Source of the DNA: Apostichopus japonicus
Lineage: Eukaryota > Echinodermata > Holothuroidea > Aspidochirotida > Stichopodidae
Direction: 5' to 3'
Assembly: GCF_037975245.1 (NCBI RefSeq)
Contig: NC_092578.1
Coordinates: 8,604,001 to 8,641,000, forward strand
Length of the DNA: 37,000 nt
Shown here: in pieces, positions 1 to 10,456 of the stretch
Numbering within the stretch: the stretch's first letter is position 1
Layout of the letters: each line of letters starts with the position of its first letter
The notes under the pieces: generated by a model
The model's database searches: none
Seen by the model: only the letters and a program-made list of their open reading frames with translations
Told to the model about the DNA's origin: nothing
Translations under genes and position numbers: made by a program

Positions 1-137
1 TAACTGAACTATGAAATAATGAAGCTGGATAAAATGTTGGGTTTGTTGTATTTTTGTGCCAAAAAGCCTGAATGAGGGGGCTACTTCATAAGACTTTTTA
101 CTCTGCGTATGGAACTACAATTTGCCTTCTTCCCCAG

Positions 138-299
138 GCATTTGAGAAGTGGGTACCATCGCTCGACCCAGAGGATATCCATGTGGTTGGGTCAGGACAA
201 AGGAAGATCGATTCTGGTCTGGTCACCATCATCAGTTACGATCTCATGTCAAGGAGGTCAAAAGAATTAGCGGCGCAGAATTACCAAGTTGTGGTAATG
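138..299 (+). CDS. SMARCAL1: SMARCAL1-like exon a (pre-motif II segment)
   Basis: 54 codons, phase 0 at both ends. The acceptor is a pyrimidine run ending ttccccag at 137; the donor is gtaggt at 300. It encodes [20 protein letters not shown] through IISYDLMSR to YQVVVM, the strand that leads into motif II. The open frame runs back to 72 and on to 311, but both extensions are intron. Confidence 0.9.
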
Positions 300-3200
300 G
301 TAGGTGCATAAAGCCATTTGCAAAATATGGGCGTCCCCCCCTCCCCCAAGTGGGTTGCGAAAAAAGCTTTTGGTCAGTTTCAGGACTTTACTAGACTTTG
401 GAAAATTTATCTGCAGTTTTTCAGATTTTGCTCACAAAGACCGATTAAGCTATTTTGTTGTTGTTGAAGTTATAAAGGCCATATTCCAAGCTAGCTGTCA
501 TGCATTTTGAGCATTGATTCTGAAGGATGTGGGTCTGGTGGGTCGTGGCTCAGTCTTCATATATTATCCTGGGTCGTGGGCCTCAACGTTTGGAGGACTG
601 CTCAATTATAGTGTCATTTCTGGAAGGACTTTGAAGAATTTTTGGTTGTCTCCCTGGCAAACCTAAACTTTCTGTTTGGATTTTCCAAAAAGCTTTAATT
701 GTCTAACAGAATTAAAGAGAGATCACCACTAACCAGTACTTAGGGCCATTTTCTGTGAAAACTGGTCCCGAGTTGAGAGTAATTTTGGTGGCACCAGGGG
801 CTGCTTGAGTGTAGTTAGGGGCCATTTGGCATTTTTAAATCTATTCCTTAATGTATACTTCTGTATTGAACTATGCAGAAACAAGTTTCCATGTACAATT
901 TTGCATTTTGCTGTTGATTCTGGCTTTCATTAAAGATCAAAATATTATCCCAGAGTGCTTGATTGGCTGGACATTAGTAACTGTCAAAGGAGGGTCCTGG
1001 CTATATTTTCTCAAGGATATAAAATGGCTATTTAGCAATGTATGTAAGCCTTTTGCCCCTAGCCCCTGTGCATTTGCACCCTTGCCACCAACTAAAGGGT
1101 TAACAGCTTAATTGGTAGCACACAGGACATGAAGGTACAGTGTCAGAAGCCCAGTAGGATACTGAGGGGGCTGCAGCATAATGCAGCCAGGCTCCATAGG
1201 ACATAATCTACTGTCCTCAACAGTTTAACACAATAGGCACTGCAAGTGTTCAGAGACAATCCCTATTGTTTGATATTGTTTCATTCTAGCCGAACAGGAT
1301 TATGCAGTCACTGCAGATTGTCTGTTTGACACAGTGGTGTAATCCCAAAATTACTTGTTTGATACTAGCCAAGATATCTACCACTCCGTTTATCCTCACC
1401 ATCCCCTACCATCCCTCACTGCCCCCTGGATCTTTCCACTGCCCCCTGGGGAGGAGGGCCGTACCCCACTCCCCCCAACTTTGGACATCACTGCACTAGA
1501 TAAAGTAAAGTGTCATAAAGAGCATTTTCTAATAAGAGAATTTTTTTCCATTTTGGATTCCTCAAAAAAGTGTTCTCTTTGACACAAGTGACTTTCGTGA
1601 TACTAAAGCATCATAAAAATGCACTTTTAAATAGTTTAACTTTAAGTGCTGAGATATCATTCAGACTAGAAAAGAAGAGGGCAAAGACATTGCAACTTTG
1701 GAAAATTGTCCGAGTAACAGAATACAAAAAGAATGAGATCGTTTCTTACTCGCTTTTAAAAAGTAACTTTCGATTGTTCGAAGAAGAAGATTCCCGGCAA
1801 TTCCTTAAAACTGATTTTTTTTTCTGTAAAACACCATATAGCAATGATAATCTGAGTTTCCGTAAAACACCATATCAAATGAGTTAAGATTTGCCATAGT
1901 TGGCCACCAAAAGGTACTCCAAACAACAGGTGTCTTCATGGTCTTACAGTCAGTGCAAAAATGCAATCAAGGAGAATGTTTGCCCGAAAAGGAAAAACAT
2001 CGGATGCTTTTATACATCATTTTAGTTCATTTAATACGGTCTTTAAATTAATATCTCGTTGGCTGTTTTGTCCCTGATACAGGATGAATCTCACTTTCTG
2101 AAAAATTTCAAGACGGCAAGGACGAGAGCTGCCATGCCAATTCTCAAGGTATGAGGTTTCATTGTTCTATTCTTTGTTCTCTCCTGTAAATTTATACAAA
2201 TTATACCTAAAGAAAACACTTGAAATTTCAAGGAATTATTTTCAGTTTTATTCATATATTTGAACATTATTATGCACTAAAGTTTTGAAATCAATGACGA
2301 CACTTGAGCCGTCCTACTCTGTTGGAATAATGTTTGATATCTTATTCAGGGAGCTGACAATGTTAAGAGCAAGATTCTGACAACTTTCAGAGCTGAGTAT
2401 GACATTGGAACCTCCCTTCATCACCATCCCCCACCCCCCTCCCCCACCTTTCTCTCTCTCCTCTACTTGGTTATAATTCCTTGGTGAAATCTAATGGTGC
2501 CAACTTTAAAAGTTAAAGTTTCAAAAGCATGAAATCTCTTATAAATTAAATTAACAACATTCATGTTCTTTTCATGGTGAACAAATTCTTTTGATGACCA
2601 CGAAAGAGATTGTTGACTCCATTTTAAATAATGCCAAACCTTTGACCTTTCCCAGCATGCTCCAAGAAGAATACTCCTCTCAGGGACTCCAGCTCTCTCC
2701 AGGCCGTCTGAGCTATACATGCAGATACAGGCCATTCACTCGTCCTTGTTCCCGTCATTCCACGAATTTGCACTGCGTTACTGCGACGCTAAACAGGTTG
2801 CTACTTCTTTCTTTGTTTTATTATATTTATAATCCTTCTACTAGCTGAGTGAAATATTGATAGATCTGTCTATAGAGATGAGAAATGATACAAAATACAA
2901 AAAAAGGACATAAACACAGTTGGAGGGAATATCAGCTGAAATTTATTAATGGATATTTAGTAATAGTGAAGCAACATTTCCAGACTATTGGTAGTAGTTA
3001 CACTACATTGATGCTATTGATATATCAAGCTCTACAGTATGTCATAAAATCAAAGGATATGGATCATTATATTTCATGCATGATGGAGAAGAATAGTCAA
3101 AGACCCCGGTCACACGTACATTTTTTCAGACATAACGATGGTCCAAACCATGGTCGGACCATGGTTCGGTTTGCGTGTGACCGCTCTCTACTATGGTCCA

Positions 3201-6200
3201 ACGATCATCGGACCATCGTCCACTAAAGATGGTTGTTAGCATCGTTAGCCCCGAATTAACCATTGTCCGACCATGGTTAGGAGGAAGAACCATGCGTGTG
3301 ACCGCAATTGCATTGTCCGACTATGCATTTTAGCATAAACACTGACATTATCTACTACTTACAACTAAAAACCCGCGAAACATAGTCAAAACCATGACCA
3401 CTGACCTACCCAACGCAACTTGATAGCTTTGCAAAAGCATAACTTACTCACTGATGCATGTGTCCACGAATAATGATAGTCCGAATATAGTACAAAGTCA
3501 TGTGAGTACATGTGGCCGCTACCATAGTTACTTTAATATGGTCATGGGGAATGGTTGCAGTTTTATTAAACTAAATGAAGTGAGTGTCAGTGGTTAAATT
3601 TAAAAAAAAACTAATAGCTGAGGCTTTTAATAATATAATATTTAAAGTGTTTTTGAGAGACTTGAAATCCTCTTTTCACAATATATTTTTTTTCAAGCAA
3701 AAACACAGAATTAAAAACAAAGGGAACAAGATCGATGAATGTGCATTTGCATATTGTGAAAATAAATTTACATACTGATTTACATACTAATTTACATAAT
3801 ATTGAATGCTAATGTCCCCCTTTTGATACTAGTGATGCTGCTAAGTATCTATGAAACGTTTTGTACATTTTTATTGAAACCGAAAAGTACTTTTTTTATA
3901 ACGTAACACAGTAGAGTAACCAAGGGCTGGGGAGCTGAACAAGGTGAAGGGGGGGGGGGGGTTGGTAAGACTGCAGGTTTTCTTTGAAATTAAGCTTTGT
4001 GCACTTTAATTGTAATAATTAAGTTCCATTGGTTCCATTGAAGAAAAAAAGATAAATGGCTTAAGTTGTCATAAGTACAACATCTTCAAGGCATAAGAAA
4101 ATAAAATATTCTCTTTCCACAATCCAATTTTATGAACAAAGCCAATCAAGCAAATAACAAACAAATAGATAAGCAAACAGACAGACAAGTTTATAGAGCT
4201 GCTAGTTAAGGTCGTTGCTATGGTTCTTGCTTATGTACTTTTACTGACTCCACGCTGCCATTCTTACCATTTCATCGACTCAGAATGCCTGGGGCTGGGA
4301 CTATTCCGGTTCTTCAAATCTCTCCGAGCTGCAGCTGATCCTGGAAAGGAAAATCATGATCAGACGGCTGAAGAGCGACGTCCTCTCACAGCTGCCGGCC
4401 AAAACCAGACAAAAGGTACTCGTACCCGGGTACTCATTGTACTCACACTGAATAACTGGACTTGTTCAGTGAAGAACTGTTCAATCACTTCATCTAAAAA
4501 CAGTTTTAAAAAAAAGATTGTAGTTGTGGCATTTGACTGTATATGATTCAATGCCATTTTCATATTGATTTGATGACCAAAAATATTTTATACCAAATGG
4601 ATTAACATAGGTCATTGATATTTTGAATTCTACATTTAAAGGTGGGGGGAGGGGGAGGTCCAAAAAGGCCTTTTGGTTTAAGATTTTAAATTTGGATTCA
4701 ATATTCAGCTTTACAGTGATTTGCAGTTTGTAATGTGTAAACTTTAGGATTAGTTTCAGTTTTTACTCTGTGAAATGTATGGAATTGTATTTCTGCCTCC
4801 ACCTCTGCCGTTGAAAGTCGATTGTTGACCCATGGGTATAACTGGTAGTAGCAACCCCCCCTCCTCTCCCCTTCCCCAACCACCATCCTTTTTTTGGCAA
4901 AGGTCTGAATGGGCAAATGGAAAAATCATGGAAATTGAAATTTTATGGTAATTCTGTTTCATTATTCCAGGTTATCATGGATCCAAAAAGTATAAAGACC
5001 AAAGGATCAACTCTGAAATCACTAGCAACTGCAGCCAAGGTAACCATTTTTTTGCTCATGTAGCCTTAAAGTTAATCCCCTCAGAACATTTCTTCCTCAC
5101 TAAAATGACCTAAAAACCAGTGGTAAACCTCATCTGATATCACACATGGTCAGCAGCTATTGAAAACACAACAGAAAATACACCTTAGCACACGTGGCAA
5201 TGCTGTGTCCTTTTTTTTTCCCTTTCACATGTAATCTTGTGGCTCTTGAAGTACAAAACATTCTGTGGTTGTATATTTCCATGTAATGAGAACAAAGCAA
5301 AACCCAACTATCATCCTTCAGCATCTGTGATAGAATTCTTTGCGATGAACCACCCACCCACCCCCCAGCCCCCCATCCTCTAATGTAATCGAGAAAACTA
5401 TTCATCAACTTGACAGATGGGTGTGTTAACATTAATGCCACTGGGTGGCCATTTTGTCAGTGTGTGATGTCCTACTGTTGCTTGAAGGTGGAAACTTTTA
5501 ATACTGACTCTTTGTATGTCTTTTAAGACTGTCAAGGTGAATGTGAAACTGTGTTCACTGAACCCAATGCCGGTATTGGATCATGCTAAAGAACTTAATA
5601 TGATAGATTCATTATTTGCAAAACTCATCTGTAGTTGTGGAATAGATAGATGTTGAATTTAAAATAAAGAAAAGGTCCATCAAACTCTTTAGTTGCCTAA
5701 TACTATGTGGGTGCTGTAATATTGTTGTATTTACATTAGCTGCAGTATTTTAGTAAGGTGTGTTAATAGAGTATTAAAACTGATATTTCTAAAACGGAAT
5801 AACTTTTATATTAGTTCTCATGGGCAAATCATTGACTGAACTTATCTTTTATTACATAAGCCAAGCAGTGAAATTGATTGATGTTTCGAATATTTCACAG
5901 TATGGCAAATAATGAAAATTCTGTACTGTCTTCTTTGCAGAAGGAAAAGGCAAACAGGAACATGATTCTTGCCTACTATGCTGAAACAGCCAGACTGAAA
6001 ATACCTGCGGTTAGGTAAGGCTCAGTTTTAATAATGCAGTGGTTGGGGAGAAGGGACGTGTGAGGGGGGGGGGAGGTGAATAGTACTTAATGGTAAGAAG
6101 GTAATAGAAAAGAAAATTGAAGACACCATGCCAATTTGAAGACAAAAGATATAATAGACATAATTTGAGACTAACCTACAAAAAATGGTGCTGTATGTCA

Positions 6201-7868
6201 ATTGAAAGTTGCTGCAAACTATCTTGTTCACCTTACACAACAGGGAAATATCATCGAGTTTGCAATATGTGGCAATTTTTCAGATGTTTGTTATGCGTTC
6301 GACCAGGGACTGGCAAAAATTTCTTGTCTATGGCATCTTTGAATCAGTCATCTACAAACAATACATTTAATAAAGTGAAATTTTAATTATATATATGCTT
6401 TTTCTTTCATGTAGAGCATATGTCGAAGATCTGTTAGAAGGGGATAAGAAGTTTCTGATATTTGCTCACCATCAGGATATGATGGATGCCCTTTGTGAAG
6501 CCTGTGATACTAAAGTACTACTTTATCATTTTAAATGTTTATATCATCTCCACCCCAATATTAACAATTGCCACTGACTAAGGATACAACATAAATGTTA
6601 CTGAAAGAACTAAAAGAATTTTCTGGTGACAAACAATGTTAAACTTTTTATTGAAGAAAAAAATTTTCCACCACATTTCAATAATATCTCACCCCTAACT
6701 CGAGATACGGTAATTGAACATAACCTCTTTTGACTGGCTATTCCTACCCGGCCCCCTCCCCCTTTATTAAGATTTTTTTTTTTGCAATAAAGATATGGAT
6801 TTGTTTTGAAAGTCCCACAATATCACCTGGGAGATGAATGTATCAAAAATCTCTTGGTTGGACAAAGTTTGTCAAAGGACAGTGATGGGAATTTCATAAA
6901 CATCCCTCATTTCATCTTCCATGTAAAACAAATACAACATCAGACCTATTACTCATATTTTGCCCACAATCATAATTGCATTTATCTGAGCCTGGGAGGG
7001 CTTGAGAATGAAATAACCAAACACTTGAAATTCTCAATAATAATCTATATATAAAGGATTTATTGTATACATTTTCCAATACGATATCCTGTATTTTGTT
7101 TAGCGATCTTTCAAGTACTCCTCAACCCTCCTTTGGAATAAACTCCCTCTCAACATAAAGAATGTTGTGTCTGTGGAGATGTTCAAAACTGTTTTGAAGA
7201 CACACCTGTTTTCATTGTTATAATTGTTATGTTTACTCTTATTGTATCTTGTGTACATACATATCTTTCACTCTCTTTTATACAGCGCAGCGAGACTTCA
7301 TAGTTGTGCTATATAAGAACTGTTTATTATTATTATTATTTTCCTTTGGCAGAAAGTCGGTTACATCCGGATCGATGGTAGCACGCCACCGCAACAGCGT
7401 TTCAAGTTCTGCGAGGATTTCCAGACAAAGGACAAATACCGTGTGGCTGTCTTGTCAATCATGGCTGCCAACTCTGGCATAACCCTGACAGCCGCATCCT
7501 TGGTCCTGTTTGCAGAGTTATTCTGGAACCCTGGAGTGAGTGAGGCCAGAATATAATTTGCAATGAAAAGCCGTATATATCTATGCTCCGAAACATAAGC
7601 ACCTAGTGCAATACCAAGGGGGGGGGGCGGTGGGGAGGAGATGTTGTCTATTGACGGCAGATAAGTTCAAATTCTTCACCTATCTCAAGAAGTTTTTCCA
7701 TTCCTCTTGAATTTCACTGTGGTAAAGATCATGACTGTATTTATTTATTCTTTTTCATTTTTATCAGATTCTAATGCAGGCAGAGGACAGAGCACATAGG
7801 ATTGGTCAGTCCGATGCGGTCTTTATACATTACCTCATCGGCAAAGGAACTGCAGATGACCTCCTGTG
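138..7868 (+). CDS. SMARCAL1: SMARCAL1-like annealing helicase, ATPase core (9 exons, partial gene)
   Basis: Exons 138-299, 2083-2148, 2656-2796, 4284-4415, 4971-5039, 5941-6014, 6415-6514, 7353-7535 and 7768-7868 join in frame into 1028 nt (342 codons plus two bases). Each is bounded by AG and GT. The product is an SNF2-family ATPase that in known SMARCAL1 proteins anneals RPA-coated single strands and remodels stalled replication forks in the nucleus. Visible motifs in order: DESHFLK (motif II), LLSGTP (III), WDYSGSSNL and [12 protein letters not shown] (typical of SMARCAL1, not ZRANB3), FLIFAHH (IV), [16 protein letters not shown] (V) and [11 protein letters not shown] (VI), then GTADDLLW. 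Both ends are open. The HARP repeats and Walker A must lie left of the window, and the C-terminal tail follows the donor at 7869. I see no stop or frameshift, so the gene looks intact. ZRANB3 is the main alternative, and the insert and linker words argue against it. Confidence 0.93.
300..2082 (+). other. Intron of the SMARCAL1-like gene
   Basis: No coding exon recognised. It is AT-rich with a pyrimidine-rich stretch near 1380-1480. Open frames at 851-1111 and 1570-1887 show no family resemblance and no good splice borders. Confidence 0.7.
2083..2148 (+). CDS. SMARCAL1: SMARCAL1-like exon b (motif II, DESH)
   Basis: A 66-nt micro-exon, phase 0 on both sides, between a gatacag acceptor and a gtatga donor. 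It encodes [20 protein letters not shown] then LK. DESH is the Walker B/DExH box that coordinates Mg-ATP, and RTRAAMP is a SMARCAL1 signature. Confidence 0.92.
2656..2796 (+). CDS. SMARCAL1: SMARCAL1-like exon c (motif III, LLSGTP)
   Basis: 47 codons, phase 0. The acceptor cctttcccag ends at 2655; the donor gttgct starts at 2797. It encodes [20 protein letters not shown], then [10 protein letters not shown], a [16 protein letters not shown]-like block and the end of the first RecA-like lobe. The correct frame differs from the longest open frames on either strand here, which are shadows. Confidence 0.9.
3107..3304. mobile_element. Palindrome-rich MITE with CGGTCACACG inverted ends
   Basis: The 198-bp segment starts CGGTCACACG and ends CGTGTGACCG, a perfect 10-bp inverted repeat. 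Inside, a CATGGTCGGACCATGG palindrome and several related ATGGTCCGACCAT-type words recur in both orientations. It lies in the SMARCAL1 intron 2797-4283. No clear target duplication is visible, so the superfamily is unknown. Confidence 0.6.
3305..4283 (+). other. Rest of intron before exon d
   Basis: AT-rich. It contains a G12-type homopolymer near 3949-3961 and nothing gene-like. The upstream part 2797-3106 is likewise featureless. Confidence 0.6.
4284..4415 (+). CDS. SMARCAL1: SMARCAL1-like exon d (linker, [12 protein letters not shown])
   Basis: 44 codons between acceptor gactcag (4283) and donor gtactc (4416), phase 0. It encodes [16 protein letters not shown], then [20 protein letters not shown] and K. 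The tryptophan-rich start and the [12 protein letters not shown] block are close to vertebrate SMARCAL1 and give the firmest family assignment in the gene. Confidence 0.93.
4416..4970 (+). other. Intron between exons d and e
   Basis: No gene or repeat recognised. There is a C-rich tract near 4855-4880 (pyrimidines on + strand) and a G-rich tract near 4640. Minus-strand open frames here are low-complexity shadows. Confidence 0.6.
4971..5039 (+). CDS. SMARCAL1: SMARCAL1-like exon e
   Basis: 23 codons, phase 0, between acceptor attattccag (4970) and donor gtaacc (5040). It encodes [20 protein letters not shown] then AAK, the poorly conserved charged helix between the two lobes. Assignment rests on splice signals, frame and position more than on sequence identity. 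Confidence 0.8.
5040..5940 (+). other. Intron between exons e and f
   Basis: AT-rich with a C-rich tract near 5350-5375. No coding exon, RNA gene or repeat family recognised. Confidence 0.6.
5941..6014 (+). CDS. SMARCAL1: SMARCAL1-like exon f
   Basis: 74 nt, starting in phase 0 after ttctttgcag (5940) and leaving two bases of an Arg codon before the strong donor gtaagg. It encodes [20 protein letters not shown] then IPAV(R). The [10 protein letters not shown] segment matches the family's TAEAKIPSV position at the start of the helicase C lobe. Confidence 0.87.
6030..6105 (-). repeat. Short dispersed repeat (copy 1 of 2)
   Basis: The reverse complement of this stretch, with CCATTAAGTAC, a C/T-rich core and CCAACCACTGCATTAT, matches about 70 bp at 13632-13702. 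It contains a G10 run on the + strand and lies just inside the intron after exon f. Confidence 0.65.
6415..6514 (+). CDS. SMARCAL1: SMARCAL1-like exon g (motif IV)
   Basis: 100 nt. The acceptor tttcatgtag ends at 6414, and the first base completes the split Arg codon. It encodes [20 protein letters not shown] then [21 protein letters not shown] is the hallmark of the C lobe in SMARCAL1 and ZRANB3. The donor gtacta (6515) is weak but gives a perfect join to the next exon. Confidence 0.88.
6515..7094 (+). other. Intron after exon g, before the LINE relic
   Basis: No gene or repeat family recognised. The frame open at 6806-7054 shows no homology I can name. Confidence 0.55.
7095..7344 (+). mobile_element. 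5'-truncated LINE 3' end (non-LTR retrotransposon)
   Basis: Frame 7104-7223 (39 codons, then TAA) encodes [20 protein letters not shown] followed by [13 protein letters not shown]. This is the classic C-terminal signature of CR1/L2/RTE-type LINE reverse-transcriptase ORFs (RSF..S...WN.LP..I......FK..LK..LF). A stop at 7101 and no upstream reverse-transcriptase sequence show 5' truncation. A 3' UTR of about 100 bp ends in ATAAGAACTG and a (TTA)n tail at about 7321-7340. It sits in the + orientation inside a SMARCAL1 intron, directly before the exon h acceptor. Confidence 0.82.
7353..7535 (+). CDS. SMARCAL1: SMARCAL1-like exon h (motif V)
   Basis: 61 codons, phase 0, acceptor tcctttggcag (7352) and strong donor gtgagt (7536). 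It encodes [15 protein letters not shown], a [20 protein letters not shown] block and [12 protein letters not shown]. The acceptor lies 8 bp after the TTA-rich tail of a LINE fragment, so that tail may supply part of the branch and pyrimidine region. Confidence 0.94.
7768..7868 (+). CDS. SMARCAL1: SMARCAL1-like exon i (motif VI, HRIGQ)
   Basis: 101 nt from acceptor ttttatcag (7767) to donor gtaagt (7869), leaving two bases of a Trp codon. It encodes [27 protein letters not shown] and TADDLLW. The arginines of [11 protein letters not shown] form the motif VI arginine fingers. The consensus donor means the gene continues. Confidence 0.94.
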
Positions 7869-8869
7869 GTAAGTAAATTAAATCTGTTCTCCTCTGTGAG
7901 TTGGATATTCAACCGTCCACCACTGTCCATCCCGACATTTTGAGTTTTATATCCAATTAAGCGGCCAAGTGACACCCATCAAGGCATCCTGGACAAAAAG
8001 GACCATTCCGTCCCTCTACATCAGCAGCAAAGTGTGTAATGAAACAGTGAGGGGGTCCTCCCCGCACAAGGATAAGGGTGCAAATGTACGAGATATCGAA
8101 TCTGATTAGGTGGCTATTGAGGGTTATGCCCCTCGAATTGCTCTGGGCCCTAGGGACACTGCCGGATTGCCCATTAACTGGTCTGTCTGCTCTTTCTCGT
8201 ACATGAAATCTCTCTTCCAGTTCCATTACCAACTAACATCATGACACAGTAGCATAATGTAAAGGTTCACCAGGCTAGGGGGTGCAGCCTGTTTCGTACA
8301 TTACCATATTATATGCATTCAATAAACTTTCACTAAACTTTTAACACCAAATGCTATAAAGATGTGAATTTTGACCTAAACTTGCAGAAAATCTCCAGCA
8401 GTATTGGTAAAACAATGAAGTTCATTCACCGAGATATCCATATTATTTAAGGGAGCCACGATCTCGATATTATATTTCTTGCTGATATAAAATTATCCTT
8501 AATCTTACAAGCCCCTGAAAGGTGCCAAATATTGAAGGGTTTTAAGTACAGAGTTTCGTTTGATGGAAGTAGGTACTTCTAATTTACAATGATATACTGG
8601 TATCTGTCAAGTTTAAGTTGAAACTGGTATAAGCTAGGTCACTAATGGGTATCATTGGTTAATACAAGGAAGAAGAAGAAGTAGAAGAAAACAAACAATA
8701 GAAGTAAACTAGGTGTGTCAAGGTCAGCATGCAAGAAACAGTTGGACTGTTTACTCCCCTGCCATATGATTCTCTTAGAATTCCGGACATAAAGGGAGCG
8801 GTCATCCATGATCATGGAATGTAGAAATGAGCTTCCGTTGGCTTCCTAACGGGTCGGCTGTTTGTCAGA
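7869..8869. other. Non-coding stretch after last recognised SMARCAL1 exon
   Basis: Starts with a consensus donor (gtaagt). No next SMARCAL1 exon could be recognised. The 91-codon minus-strand frame at 7957-8232 has no visible family signature. A purine (GAA)n run lies near 8670. Confidence 0.5.
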
Positions 8870-9500
8870 ACCTGACGGGAGTGGCGCTTAGGAGAGTTGG
8901 CCTTGCTCAAGGCAATACTAAAATATCTTTCAGTTTCAGGGGATTTGAGGACCGATACTTACAGTCAGATGTAACCTGGTGTAGGGTTACATCTGTTTAG
9001 TGCCTTGGTCTGATACCTGGTGCTATACGAGAGGGCATTAGTTCTTAAAGGCATTGCAGACTCGCGCCAAACCGCGTGCCGACCTGTGAAAAAGTTAACT
9101 ATCCTTTGCTTGCAAGTGAAGTTTTTTTTCTTGTCGCTACAAAATGCAGACAGTAATGAAACGTGATACCTTGTTATCTTTTATCTGGACATAACAACTC
9201 CCTGCTGAGATGTCCATCGCTACTCTTTACACTGTGTTATGGGTATTGACCATAGCTGCATGTAGTGACTGTACACTAGTTTCTAATTTCCGACAGTAGC
9301 ATGCTGTGTGTGTTTGTTCTGGGATCGATGGTGGTGTCTAACACTTCTGTTACACCTCAGTCGAAACTAGGTCAGATTACCGGCATGAGACGTTTCTTTG
9401 TGTGCAAGTCTTCATACCCTTTATCTGGGATCAAGGATACTGCATGACTCTCATGGTCATATGGTGGAACTTTCCACTGATGTCACTCACCATATCGACC
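8870..9500 (-). pseudogene. NAT-like pseudogene, split by a TTAA MITE
   Basis: On the + strand, 8870-9044 matches the reverse complement of NAT copy 1. Shared words include ACGGGA, AGGAGAG, GGCCTTGCTC and AGTGCCTTGGTCT, in the same order as at 10935-11090. After the inserted MITE (9049-9420) the match resumes with GGGATCAA, then a degraded active-site block, then GATGTCACTC, as at 11112-11180. The codon aligned with the catalytic Cys reads CAT (about 9444-9446, His) and the GGSC context is lost. No long open frame remains. The copy lies 1 kb from NAT copy 1 in the same orientation, as expected for a tandem duplicate that decayed. Confidence 0.68.
9049..9420 (-). mobile_element. TTAA-flanked MITE, copy 1 (inside NAT pseudogene)
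   Basis: 372 bp, the reverse complement of the elements at 18829-19192 and 27228-27583. Ends are AGGCATTGCAGACTCGC and its inverse near ACTTGCACACAAAG/GAAGACT. Flanks are TTAA (9045-9048) and TTAT (9421-9424), one of them mutated. The TTAA target and short inverted ends suggest a non-autonomous piggyBac-type element. Confidence 0.78.
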
Positions 9501-9924
9501 TTTTTATGTAGCCTTCTTTACTCTGAGGATTCTAAAAGAAACTAATCTAGGATAGGCTAAGCTCGGCTAGGGAGGGCTGGACTGTACTGGGCTGAGCTGA
9601 GCTGAGCTGAACAGAACAACTGAACTAAGTGGGTAAAGTCTGCTAAATAAATTTGTAGCAAAGTGTTTCCATGTGAAGTGCAGTGCACTTCAACTTCATC
9701 ATCTAGTAAATGGATTACCTTGCTAGTGTAACATGATGGTTAATATTGAGCACCCTGATAAATGACCAGTTTTGGGGAGATTAATGGGTTAGATTCAGAG
9801 AGTCAGAGATTACTAGGCAGATGTCATGATATAACATACGGAAGTTTTATTCAGGCTTTTGAGAAATGCTTGGCCTCTTTGAGTGCAGAATTAAGACTGA
9901 CATACAGAAAGATATTGTCCTTGA
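9501..9924. other. Spacer with no recognised gene
   Basis: Contains a short GGCTGAGCTGAGCTGA-type simple repeat near 9585-9610. Nothing else recognised. Confidence 0.5.
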
Positions 9925-10235
9925 GCAATTGTCCTTGGGCAAGGCGCTTTATCTCCATTGCCTCTCTACACCCAGGTGTATAAATGGGGACTTGCGAGGT
10001 AACTTGTAAATTTAGTTGCTTGCGCCGGTTTGTGGCTGCACCCTATGGGAAGTCCCCGTGGGACACATGGTTGTGGTGCACTGTGGTGCCCCAGGAGAGA
10101 TTGTTTGAATTGTGCACACTTTGGTGTGTAGGTGTGACAAGTTACCAATGACCAGGGTTAAGTTGTAAAAGTCGTGTGAAAGGGCCTTGGCCCTGTACAA
10201 GACTGTAAACCTAAAATAATATTAATGATAATGAT
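9925..10235 (+). mobile_element. SINE body, 5'-truncated, variant tail (copy A)
   Basis: From TGTCCTTGGGCAAGGCGCTT onwards it is nearly identical to 13093-13340 (shared GTGTATAAATG, GCGCCGGTTTGTGGCTGCA, TTGTGCACACTTTGGTGTGT and more). The tRNA-like head with A and B boxes is missing. The 3' tail after about 10150 differs from copy B and ends in an AATAATATTAATGATAATGA run. Confidence 0.75.
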
Positions 10236-10456
10236 AGAAAACATCAGAATTATTACTGAACTCTCACGATCATGGATTTATAACAACGAAGTCTTTACCA
10301 ATCTTTTACAATTCAGGAGAGAAGAAAGATAAAAAAGTACTTTGCATTTCGTCATCTGTTCTAAGTCGTTTTAACAGTCTCTATTACAGGTAACACTTTT
10401 ATCTGTGTCCGTCTTCAAACCTTCCTGAATTCAAATTGATCATTTTCAATTGATTT
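10236..10456 (-). other. Presumed 3' UTR/downstream region of NAT copy 1
   Basis: Lies directly downstream of the - strand stop at 10457-10459. I could not identify a canonical AATAAA signal on that strand. Confidence 0.4.

Noticed and set aside
2350-2396. Possible micro-exon between exons b and c (ttattcag acceptor, gtatga donor)
   Set aside because: Its translation does not fit the family, and exons b and c already join perfectly in frame into the conserved motif II to III segment.
2463-2848. Open frames of 85-90 codons on both strands
   Set aside because: They overlap exon c in other frames and show no family features; shadows of the real exon.
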